The translations under genes and the position numbers were made by a program. A model generated the notes under the pieces. That model had not been told where the DNA came from. It ran no database searches and worked only from the letters and a program-made list of their open reading frames with translations. From Pyronema omphalodes (taxonomy: Eukaryota; Ascomycota; Pezizomycetes; Pezizales; Pyronemataceae), in the NCBI GenBank assembly GCA_024516155.1, contig JAJJXM010000017.1, forward strand, positions 558,001 to 622,000: a DNA stretch of 64,000 bases, given 5' to 3'. Below are positions 45,900 to 56,295 of the stretch, piece after piece. Position 1 is the first letter of the stretch. Every line of letters begins with the position of its first letter.

Positions 45900-47294
45900 G
45901 ACTATCATAGCGCCTCTAGCTCCAAGGGAGGATCGGGTGGAGCAAGGTGGTTAGATAGGGTTGGAGGGTATACGAGGTATGTGATTAGGGATTTGTGGGC
46001 GGATTTGAGATAGCATGGTAGGTGTTGGCAGTTCAAGAGACTCCTGCAGTCTCCGGTGGACTTTGCGGTTGTCAGTCTCTATTGTTTTGGAAGCGATGGA
46101 TGGTTTTCTGATATTGTATTGGGCGTTTTATGGATGACGGAGTAATTAGTAAAGTTCCCTTAGTGGAATTAATCGCTTTAATCAATGAGCTTATACCAAG
46201 TCGTACTTTTTACATTTTGGTACTGTCAGATCCATATTGACAGTGTTAATCCGCGGTACGGTTGAGACAAACTTGAAGTTAGCGAGGTGTAACCAAGTTT
46301 CAGAATTCTGAAACTTTCAGATAGGTAAGCGGTAGTTTTTCAAAGTTGTGGGAGCCATGTCAACTAAGAAGACAATAACCGTAACCACCTTTGAAACTTA
46401 GGACACAATGTGGCCAAAATATTTTGCATGGCTGAGTTCGATCCGTGGCTCACGCCTACTGATAAGCGATTTTCCAATAACTAATGTACAAAGTATTCAA
46501 TTTATTGTATGTACACCCTGTCAAATCTACCTTCGTCAAAAAGTTGCTCTGTGGGGTTTTTTTTGCGCGCGTGGCATCGCCAAGTGTGTGGTGAAAATTT
46601 TTTTCCTGGGTCGTGGTGCGGGGGGAGGCGATGTTGCGGCCTAAGAAAAACAGCGAGAATGCGATTTCTTTCGATTAAGATTCCGGGTGGGTTTCACGCT
46701 GACATTGTTTATGGCGACAGATTTTTCATAATAGGTTTCCCGAAGCGCGCTATAATCGGCCCCGATAAACGTAGCGTGAAACGCCCTAACATTTCTCGCC
46801 AGGCTTTATCGCTAGAAGAAACTGTGTTTGCAGTTTTCGTGACATCAGAATAAAAGTTGGTCAAGACAAGACGCGTGAAGGGAAAATACTTCTAAGCCAC
46901 ACCAGCCATCTTATTATTTCACTTACGCCGGGGTCCTAAGTAGACACTGTGCGTTCCCGCAATTTCTCAATCCTACGCTGGAACGGCCCGATCCGTTTTT
47001 AGTTCCTACAGCAGCCTACAAGAGCTAGCAAACGTACAACAAACAAGCAATACGTGTGTTTTTTTATCCTACATTTTTTCGACCCCTACAACGTGCTGAT
47101 TGCCTACGCCGTAGCCCACTTTGTATGGTTTCGACCTTTCTTCTGATTTTCGACTTCGAAGGAGACATATAAAATCTTCATCAAATCCCCACTAATTCTT
47201 TCCTTAGGGCTCCCGTCGTGCATCGAAAATCCTTTGGTCTCCCGATTTCATCAATCCTTTTATACAATTACTTCAGCAATAACAATTTACAACA
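45900..47294. other. Intergenic and promoter side of the ATPase gene
   Basis: No gene is supported; the longest frame is 114 codons at 46509-46853 (+) without motifs. The last 250 bases are pyrimidine-rich with CAACAA-type leader sequence immediately before the ATG at 47295. Confidence 0.4.
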
Positions 47295-48898
47295 ATGGCA
47301 GGTACTTTCACCATATACGCGGAAGACAACCACGAGAACCATCTGAAGTTATTATCCATTAACCGCGCCTCCGACGGCCTGAATTCCGCATGGAAAGAAT
47401 CCATCAAAACCACGCCGGTATTTACTGCCGCTGCTGGAAAGGCAGTTGATTTACACGAAGGACTCCCGGGCTACCAAGAATTTGGGTTGCTCGGCCAACA
47501 ACTGGAGGTTATCGATCCCGTTCAATGCGCAATCGAAACTACACCGGTAGATGAAGACGGCCGAGTTTTCCTCAACGGCGATGCCCCGCTTTCAGCATTT
47601 ATCTGTGGAGTGCAAGGTGCTGGAAAGAGCAACAGTCTCGCTGTTATGCTTGGTAAGTCATACCGGATGGTTCCCCATGAAGATTTCCAAAAGTCTCATG
47701 AAATACCTATTTAGAGAATTTCCTACTCAGTAACCCCGCGATAAACTCCCTTCCTGTCCCCTTGACTGGATTGGTATTCCACTATGATCGTCATGCGCCA
47801 ACTGCGTGTGAGGCCGCATACCTCTGTTCTGATCTACCAGTCACGGTTCTAGTTCCTCCATCGTCTTTACGGTCCGCCACGGCCCTTTACTCTTCCCTCC
47901 CTGGAGCCCCCGCAAATTTGAAGATCCGATCCCTCCGCCTACGAGAACTTGACTTAAACATCACCCGCATGCTGTCCCTGATGGCGGTTGACCAAAGCAA
48001 CGACAACCCTCCATTGTATCTCGAGATTGTCCGTAAAATCCTACGGTTCATGGCCAACAGTGACTCTGGCTTTCGATACTCCGTTTTCAAAACCATGCTC
48101 GGCAACGAAAAGCTTTCTCCCGGTCAAAAGGGACCTCTTAATCTCCGTCTTGAGATTTTGGAATCTTTCATGGAAGGGCGAGCACCCAGCGAAAAGGCCG
48201 GAGATCTCTGGGGTCAAGAAGGTGGTTTGGTGATTGTCGACCTCAGCGATCCATTTGTTGATGAAGCTACCGCTTGTCTCCTCTTTGAGATTTGTATGAA
48301 TTTATTTCTTGAGAGACATGTGAAGGGATCTGTCATCGCGCTTGATGAGGCGCATAAGTATATGACCGCCACGCCATCTGCTCTTAAGTTTACGGATACG
48401 CTTTTAAGTAATATCAGACAGCAGAGACATATTGGAGCGCGTATCATTATTGCTACCCAGGAACCAACAATTTCTCCAAAGTTGTTGGATCTTTGCTCTT
48501 TTACTTTGGTGCATAGATTTACGAGTCCGGAATGGTTGACCTTTTTGAAAAACCATATCGCGGCTGCTGGACAAGCTCAAGATCGTGCGGAGCTTATGAA
48601 GAGGATTGTGGAGCTGGATTGTGGAGAGGCGTTTTTATTTGTGCCGGCGGGTATCATGGTTAGAAAGCAGCAAATCAAAGAGGAAGAAAATTCTCCAATC
48701 CTCGGAGAGATTAAAAATATCTTTGGAATGAAAAATTTTACGAAGGAAATGGAGGAGACTCCGGAGGAAAAGAAGGAGATGGGAGTATTGGAGAAGTTGG
48801 GGATGAGATATTTGAAGATAAAGATCAGAAAGAGGGTAACTGAAGATGGTGGCCGCAGTGTTATGGCGGTTGCGGAGGTTAAGAAAGAGGGTGCTTAG
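47295..48898 (+). CDS. HerA/FtsK-superfamily-like P-loop ATPase (513 aa)
   Basis: Exons 47295-47652 and 47715-48898, joined in phase 1 across a 62-bp intron (donor GTAAGT, acceptor after CTATTTAG), giving LAVML-ENFLLSNPAINSL. The start ATG follows a CAACA leader. Walker A is GVQGAGKSNS (G105-S112), and two hydrophobic-acid strands follow: LVIVDLSDP (D295) and the better Walker B, SVIALDEAHKYM (D330, E331). IIIATQEPT behaves as the downstream sensor. This order, with A-T-Q-E-P after D-E-A-H, is that of HerA/VirB4/FtsK-like ring ATPases; FMANSDSGFRYSVFKTML lies between. The C-terminal 90 residues are charged and helical. Fungal members are annotated only as P-loop NTPases, and no partner nuclease is nearby. 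A DNA- or protein-translocating role is inferred from the family. Confidence 0.75.
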
Positions 48899-49445
48899 GT
48901 GGCGGCGTTTCGAAATGCGAGGGTTTTGAAGATTGGGTTAAAATGGTGGAAGTTTAAAGACGATGAATCTTAGATTGACTGGTCACTGATCATTTGACTT
49001 TGACAGAGTCAGAGCGACGATGTGTCGCTTGTAGGGAGAGACCAGATATATTAGATTTGGTTTTAATGATGTGGAATAATTTCGGCATCTACTATAGATT
49101 ACTATAGTTTAGATACACAAAAGTTGTGTATTAGTTTAATGAGATTTTATAACTTCCCCCGAGTACTCTGGAGTGTGTCTTTTCTTGAAATGTTTGCACA
49201 ATTCAGGGGTCGATAATTCGACACGCAACTTATCGCTTGTGAACACCGAGTGACCTATTATCATTCGCACCCCCCAGTAAGCACACCAGGCAACCCACGC
49301 TAACCCTTAACCCTAACTACTGTTTTTACCAAACATTGCTCCCTGAACCTGTTTGTTTCCTTCTTTGTTTGTCCTTCCAATCTCATACACTCATACACCT
49401 GACGCAAACACCAATACATTCTTCTTACACAAACAAGAAACCAAG
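48899..49445. other. Intergenic with a telomere-like box
   Basis: A 3' flank followed by the leader of the repeat-protein gene. CTAACCCTTAACCCTAACT at 49300-49318 is a telomere-repeat-like box 130 bases upstream of the ATG. The rest is pyrimidine-rich. Confidence 0.45.
49300..49318 (+). promoter_or_regulatory. Telobox-like CCCTTAACCCTAA element
   Basis: Two TAACCC units in the proximal promoter or 5' UTR of the gene at 49446. Such boxes bind telomere-repeat-type Myb factors in promoters of some yeasts and plants. Function here is inferred only from sequence. Confidence 0.3.
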
Positions 49446-52400
49446 ATGTCCAAAGGTACTAAGCCTCTCCACTATTCCATCTCTGTCTATTGTTCGAGTT
49501 TAATAAATCTAACTATCGATGGCAGGTAAAACACTCAAAAGCAAGATGAGCAGCTTTTTCCGGAGAGGTGCCTCAGACCATAAAGAGGACGAAACGCGTA
49601 AGTCTTTCCCTCCCAGTGATTTCATCATCTACTTCACCAAGTCGGAGTCGAATCCAAAGATGGAGTAGGGTGATCTGACCGCAGATTGTTCCCGCTCTGT
49701 TGGGAAGGATTGCCCTGGTTCTATGGCTACTCTAGCGGTGTCCGCCAGCAGGATCAGAAACATATTTAGCTAACCTATCCCTTCATCCAGAGCTGGAATC
49801 TGCTTCATCATCCTTAAACCTTCCGGCTATTCTGCGCAACACTTCTTCGACGCCCACTAAAGGCATCAAGTACGACTACTGGATGGACTCTGCCGACGAT
49901 ACAATCGGCGATGAGCTTACGACTGAAGAGACTACTCAGTCAACTAGCACCCGGAATCCCTTTGGTGACCACACTCGCGGTGTCTCAAGCTCCTCGCTGC
50001 ACGGTCGACACAGGACTTCTAGCAGTAAGTTCAACGCAATACCTCTGTATTCGACTTCAATAAGATGCTAACGCAATGCAGGCGGGCATAGATTGTCTCA
50101 AGGCTCGGACGAATCAAGTGGTTCAGCTGTTGCCAACGAAGGAGACAGAGATACCCGTACAGCAAGCCGCAGTGGACCTCACCAGGCCATGACAGGTACA
50201 TTCTGCACCCAACGATTCCAGCTATATCAGCAGCTAATACTCTACAGATAACCGGAGACCTTCAGATTCTCAAGGCACTTTTATTCCACCGTTCGCCAAC
50301 GAGGGAAATCGTCAGAGTCAATCGTCCCAGGGATCGGGACGAAAGAATTCTGGGGTCTCTGGACCATCTCAACCCTGGGTTGTCGCTGTTCGTAGCAGAA
50401 AGGAGTCTAGTGAGTTCTATTTCAACCCCCGGGGGTCATGTTTGGATGATTCAACCACTAACAGATTCAGATGCTTCTAGCAGGACTCAGAAGGCCTTTC
50501 CGCCTATGGGTGATCGATACATGGAGGTGAATTCCACTGCGAATCCAACGGATGAAATCAACGCTGATGAAATTTCAAAGATGAAAAATGCCGAGCGCGA
50601 TGCAGAGCTAGCTTGGGAAAAGGCGAGGGCTGATGCACAGCTGGCAAGAGCCAGGGCTGAAACAGAAGCCCGCCTCACAGGTCAAATGCCGAAATCCACC
50701 GCACAAGATCCTATGGGATATGCTGGATTTTCTGGACAAGATCGTACTTCCTCTGGCAAAGGTCGTGCTGGATCTGAACAACCGCATGCCGGTTCCTCCA
50801 AAGTCGAGCCGAAAAAGAAGGCCAGAATTCCTTCTGCTTCTGAAGACCGTCAAGTTGCAGCTTCTGCTCGCGGTTCTTCTTCTTCTCAGGGTCCCTCATC
50901 AAATCGGGTTCCTTCAGGCGGTCGTCCTCTTCCTTCCCTTCCGCCTTTGAAAGCAGCTGCTTCTACTACAACCCTTCGTGGTTCAGACCGCTCCGAATAC
51001 GCCAGACAGGCTCCGTCGGCTGTTTCCTCTTCGCGTACTCCCAGTGGACAGAATGTCTCGATAACTGGGATGTCATCCCGTATCCCAAGTGGAGGACAGA
51101 ATACACCCATTGTTGGGATGTCATCTCGTGTTGCCAGTGGAAGCCATGGTCCCGCCCTGAGCTCTCCTGTTAGCAAGCAACATCAAGCCGTTCATGCCTC
51201 TGATGTGCATTATTCTCCCTTGAGATCTTCTCCCTTTCGTCGGGCAGATGACGAACCAGCCTACGCAATCAATCTCGATCGGGACACTTCCTCTGATTCG
51301 GATGCTGATTTGAACCTCACTGCGGCGGAACGTGCTGTTATTAAGAAGTACAAAGCCGCAAAGGAGGAACAGCGTCGGTCTCAAGAAGAGGCAACAGGAT
51401 CAAAACACCGTTCTGCGGATGAAGACCCTTTTGGCCTCTCTCAGGAAGCGGCTATGGCCAAGGAAGTCGATGCTAGAGAAATGGCCGCCTCCGGTATTGA
51501 TCCGGTCGAGTTTCAGCGCTATAAGGACTCTGGTCTTTCGTTGGACGAATGGATGGAATTCAAGGCATCCGGTATCGACTTTGACGATTACGTCCAGTGG
51601 AAGGACTCTGGACTCGAGTTGGACGAATGGATGGATTTGAATCTCTCCGGATTGCCCAACCAGGAATATGCAGACGTTAAGAAGATTTACAGGATGTCTG
51701 TGATGGAGTTTGCGGAGCAGAAGTCCAGTGGTCTTACTGCACAGGAGTTCGTCGGTCTCCGCAAATTGGGTATCACGGCAAGGGAATTCGTCGACGTATC
51801 CAAGAATCGTCTTAGCGTACAGCAGTTTCTTGAGGAGCAGAAGGCGTTCGAGAGTCTTACTTCCGCGAAGAGAGAGCAATGCCACCGTTCGTCCCAAAGC
51901 GCCACCTTAGCTGGCCAGGAATACTTGCCCGATGCCGCCGAGCAGCACGCCAATTCCCAGTATGAACTTGCCGTGTCTTCAGTGAAAGCTCCGACCACAG
52001 CCCATTGTTCTGCAGAGTCTTATGCCAAGGAGTACCAGGCTTCCATGGCTCCTACTATTGCTGAATACGCAAAGGGAAGCGTTCTCAGCAGGAAGATTTC
52101 TCCTTTAGATCTTCTGAAAAGGCTCGTATCTCCTCTTTCCCAACTATCTGTTGATGACGAGAAAGTCGAAGACGACGACCAAGACTCGCACTACGATAGC
52201 GACGGCACTGATAGCAAGTCCTTCATGTGTCCCGACGCCAGGGAGCATGACCATATCCAGAAGAAGTTCAAAGGAAAGGATACTGCAGCGAAGGAAGACG
52301 ATGCCCGTAGCATTACCTCCTTTGGTTCCTATGGTTGTGTTGGTCTCGAGGATGAGCCTATTTGGGAGAGGCAGGTGGCGAAGGAGCCGCACGTCTGGGA

Positions 52401-52758
52401 AGACACAGAGTACGAGGCTGCCTACCAGAGCGCCCGTATTGAGCTTGACTTGGAGAGCTTGGCAAAGGCTGCAAACCTTGCCTACTTCGATGCTTACGAG
52501 CGGGAAGACGTCAAGGATAAGTTCGGCCGGGATATCCGCCCTGATGATGTTGTTGCCGCGGCGCATGAGTTGGCTCTCGTGTCTGCGGATAACTACTCGA
52601 AGGCTGCTGATGCTGCGGGGAAGCTAGCCTATGCTCGCGTCTATGGGGATCGCGATTACCGCGATCGTGAGTTCCGTGACCGCGTGGAGCTTCAGCTGGA
52701 AAGCCTGAACCTCGACGAAAACAACAGTCACGACGGATCGGTGGAGGATCGAGATTAG
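49446..52758 (+). CDS. Disordered protein with nine tandem 13-residue repeats (961 aa)
   Basis: Six exons: 49446-49455 (10 nt), 49526-49597, 49791-50024, 50082-50195, 50248-50409, 50465-52758, all GT-AG and frame-consistent. The protein starts MSKGKTLKSKMSSFFRRGAS: a short basic amphipathic stretch, then Ser/Thr/Gly/Gln-rich disorder to about residue 230. A charged coiled coil follows (KNAERDAELAWEKARADAQL). After more Ser/Pro disorder, residues 538-655 (51484-51837) are nine head-to-tail units, consensus x-x-S-G-[LI]-x-x-x-E-[FWY]-x-x-h. Examples are KDSGLSLDEWMEF, KASGIDFDDYVQW, KDSGLELDEWMDL and KSSGLTAQEFVGL. Acidic, mostly helical sequence completes the C terminus. I know no fungal family with this architecture; bacterial proteins with W-x-x-A-G-[FL]-x-P-E-E-A 13-mers look similar in plan. 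No enzyme motif, signal peptide or membrane segment is seen. A membrane-associated or cytoskeletal scaffold is possible but is a guess. Intron 2 (193 bp) is unusually long here. Confidence 0.7.
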
Positions 52759-55197
52759 GAAAATACACCTGGTGAGGGGTGTACGCGTTTGCGGTTGAAT
52801 CATTTGGGATGGTTGTAATTGTTGGGCTTTGAGCCGTTTTACGTGCTGATTTGTGTTTGAATATTCATTTTCCTGTAATCTGTAATCAAAGAAGAAGAAG
52901 ACCCAAGTTCCTAGCAAAACAAAAATGAGATTAAGTGATGTCATTATTCAATTAACTCTCCTTATACAAAACTAGGTATGAAAATGCTACCAGTCTTGAC
53001 GTTCATCTAGATGACCAAAACAATATCCACGTACGACAGTAACGCTTGCATGTATCAATTTGTTATAAGCTGCTACATAGATCGATTAACCGTCAATTCT
53101 CATTATGTCAACAATTTTACTTCACTTTCGTTGAATTTGACATTCATATCTTTTGATGTGTACATGCGTTTATTAGAAGATTGCCGCATCATTAACAGTC
53201 AATTACTCTTCTACCGCACACCATGCGTAGGGGTTTTTACTTGTAGTGTTAAAATGCCTTTATAGATATTAGAAGATTTGTGGTTCAATCCCATCCGCAA
53301 GCACTTTTTGCTTATTTGATTTCACAAATGGGTCAATTTTTATGCCGGAACGTGGGTAGCGGGTAGCGGGCTGACGTTTCGTCGTGGTTTCCAGGTGCTG
53401 CTTCGATAATTCCGCGCGCAAAACTTACACGACATAAGCACCAACTTAACCATGTTCAGAATTGATACGCCACGACACGCCTTTGTGTGTGGCAGAACTG
53501 CCCTGTCATTGTTGCTAGGTTTACCACAAACAAGCACTGCGAACCAGGTATCCCGCGACAACCAACTCTGAACTTACTTGTATGTACAGCAGTAACGGCA
53601 GATAAATATCAAACCCGCGAACGGGAACTGGCGATACTATGACGCGCATCTGCCTGCATGAGCTAATTCGAAACGATCTAGGATCATCGTACAATGCATT
53701 CTTCCCGCGCGTTTGAAATCAAACCACAGGAATTAGCACTCTTCTTCTAGAAGCACGGGGTTACGAGGTGCAATTTTTTGTCTATTTGGACTTCTTCATT
53801 CTTCCATTCATCTAATACCTCGACCCCTTCGCTTGGCGTTTTTAGCTCCTGAGGGCTGATGCAATCCTGGCTTGGCCAACTCTTCATATCAGCCTCTTTT
53901 CCTATATTCTGTTCAGGTTCTCGCGAATTTTCTTTCCTGCTCAGTCTATAAGATATTCCTTAATTCCCTGGCTCTCTTTATCTCATGCATTTCTCTTCTC
54001 GTATGACTGACTCGGTTGCAGGATGCAACTACACGATAAGAATACTGACAAACTCGAGTTCCGAAACAACACCTAATAGAAGTCTTTATTAGTCCGATTA
54101 TCTACGCAATCAACACCAACTAGATCTATATTCCGATGCATATCCACTTAAAATTAAAGATTAAGACAGGGGGCATTGTGGATAATAATCTTGTATCCGA
54201 TCACGATGAAGAACAAGACAATAATGCAATAGATTCGACCCATTTTTGAAGAGTTGGTATAGGCCGTGAATGGCAACATAATAAGCGGGTAGCAAAAGAC
54301 GGCCGTCGGGGGGGGGGGAAACAGCCCTTCTTACAATGCTGTCTGGTAGTCCAACAAAATTTGTTTTTGCTCAAAGGTCAAGGTGATCTATTACCCGAGT
54401 ATAAAACCGAAATCCAGAGCCTTCGGTATGCCACCTGTAATCTTGTCTTGACTTACTCATACGTCGTAGAAGACAATAGTGGCCTCATAGAAATCTTCAT
54501 CGACGACAAGCCGGGATCTCTAAGTATAAATAACCACAATTGCTCGGGGAAATACTTGATAACGTGAAGGCAGACGAAGGTGAAGATGAGCTTGTGATAT
54601 AGAATGTAAAGTTTCTCTAACATTGGAATTCTTTTGCGCGTCACCGGTTATCGGTGGGAGACAAAGTCATCCTAGCGGGAACTTGCACGTGCAACGTTTT
54701 TTAACCCCTGAATTTACCATTGAATTGCGTGGTAATGGCGTGGGAAATGTGCAGTTTGTAGCGGATACCCACTCATCCCAGCCATACATAGCAGACAGCA
54801 GCACATACCGATTAAATTCAAACACATTTCCGGAACAGGACTTCCTGGGCTTTCCAAGAGTACTGAAACATTCCGAAACCCGGGCCATTTGCCATAATTT
54901 GTCGTTCTTCGGACTTTCCACGCGTCTTGTTAGCCCGACGCTAAGGAGGTAGTTACTCCGGGAAGTGCACATTCTGGATTTCTTCCATACATCTTAATGA
55001 CCGATAATCCCATCCCGGCCCATAGCACATGAGCTTATATAGATAACCGTTTAAAAGTATGGGAGCAAGACTGTTTCCCTCATTTACGCCCCACTCCAAC
55101 GAGAACCACAACAGAATCACCAGCGATCACTCAGTGCCAATCTCATTAACGCCATTCTCTTCATCGCGAATATAACACGCAGTACCATTTCAAAGCT
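52759..55197. other. Intergenic, no gene seen
   Basis: Mixed composition, with a G run at about 54308-54318. Frames of 60-109 codons on both strands lack motifs. The B-box-like GGTTCAATCC at about 53283 is followed by a T run but has no matching acceptor stem. The end of the stretch is the leader of the next gene. Confidence 0.4.
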
Positions 55198-56042
55198 ATG
55201 GCTATTGCATGTCCTCTTACAATTAACTCCACCTGTGATTCCATCAAGAGCAACTGCAAATCGAAACGCGGCGTCAAGGGCATGTTAGCCGTGTTTCTCC
55301 CCACTCTCGCATCCAGATCGGCTACCCCTCTTCCTGAAAAGCTTTCCTGTAAGTCCGATAAATCTATCATAACTATTATACATCTGTAACAATATACTAA
55401 CTACCCCTAGTTCTAACCCCCCCGCCTAAGCCCCGCCGAAACTTCCGAAATTCTTTGACCTTCAGCCCACCCCGCGCTCCTTTCCACAACGAAAGCATAG
55501 GGTCATCACCTGGATCGCCTTCGCTTCTTGGCATTGCTTTCAGCGGCTATAAATCCCGGCCTACATCTTTCTTGATAACTCCTCCTGATAGCACCAATTG
55601 CTATGAACTAGCTTGCGAAAACGACGACGGCTACGACTCTGATAGTTCCGAGCTCAGTATCGTTTGCGCAGGGCTTGACAACAACCCTATGGCCCCATAT
55701 GAGGAGAACTATACAGACTGGAGAGACGCAAATTATTCTGCTGTCTGGATAGATTCATGCAAGCTTATCAAGCGTCAGGAAAAGCTGCTCGATTATATCT
55801 ATGCGAAGCATGATGCATATGGATCCAGGATTGCTGCCAAAGATGCTTTCGGAGTTCATATATATAATCCGAAGAATGTCTCCGCGTATGAGGCTGCTAT
55901 GGAGCAGACAAGGCATATATATGGGAAGTCTGAACGTATTGCGAGAGTTTGGACCGATATTATTATGAAGGATTGGGAGACTAGAGCTTTGAAGGATGCT
56001 GAAGATGATATCCAGCCGCAACAACGTCGCGATAGTATCTAG
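55198..56042 (+). CDS. Hypothetical protein (260 aa)
   Basis: Exons 55198-55348 and 55411-56042, joined in phase 1 across a 62-bp intron (donor GTAAGT; branch-like ACTAAC 12 bases before the acceptor CCCCTAG). The spliced frame starts MAIACPLTINSTCDSIKSNC and continues FLTPPPKPRRNFRNSLTFSP. The first 130 residues are Ser/Pro-rich and probably disordered. From about residue 140 (YTDWRDANYSAVWIDSCKLI) the protein is helical, with Trp/Tyr-rich helices including RQEKLLDYIYAKHDAYGSRI and RIARVWTDIIMKDWETRALK. There is no signal peptide or membrane segment and I do not recognise a family. A degenerate duplicate of the last coding segment and 3' flank follows at once. A lineage-specific protein is the simplest reading. 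Confidence 0.6.
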
Positions 56043-56295
56043 TCGTCTGTTTTTTTACGCCCTGCTGATTGGAGTTCTTTTAATACTCATGGATGTTATG
56101 TCTTTATTAAAGATTCTGCTGGTTGGAATTCTGATTATTGTTTAGCTGATGTTATGGTAAAGAGTTGGGAGACGAAAGTTAACGTTGTCATGAAGAATCG
56201 GGAGGTTAGAGAAGGACTGGTAGTCAAAGCAGTTCAGAGTTGCAATAGCATCTAGTCCTCTCCATTTGTTTATGTTTTCATTATTTGGAGTTTTA
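56043..56295 (+). repeat. Decayed tandem duplication of the upstream gene's 3' end
   Basis: GAGTTGGGAGACGAAAG at about 56162 copies GGATTGGGAGACTAGAG at about 55970. CAATAGCATCTAGTCCTCT at about 56244 copies GATAGTATCTAGTCGTCTG at about 56031, including the stop codon, and GGAGTTTTACTTA copies GGAGTTCTTTTAA. The offset grows from about 190 to 217 bases. Inside it, a 54-bp unit is itself repeated (56063 and 56117, TGCTG[AG]TTGGA[AG]TTCT). Confidence 0.55.

Noticed and set aside
46430..46465. GAGTTCGATCC, possible tRNA B box
   Set aside because: T stem does not pair and no A box is present.
53275..53315. GGTTCAATCC plus T run, possible tRNA 3' half
   Set aside because: No A box and no 5' acceptor strand complementary to CGCAAGC within 80 bases upstream.
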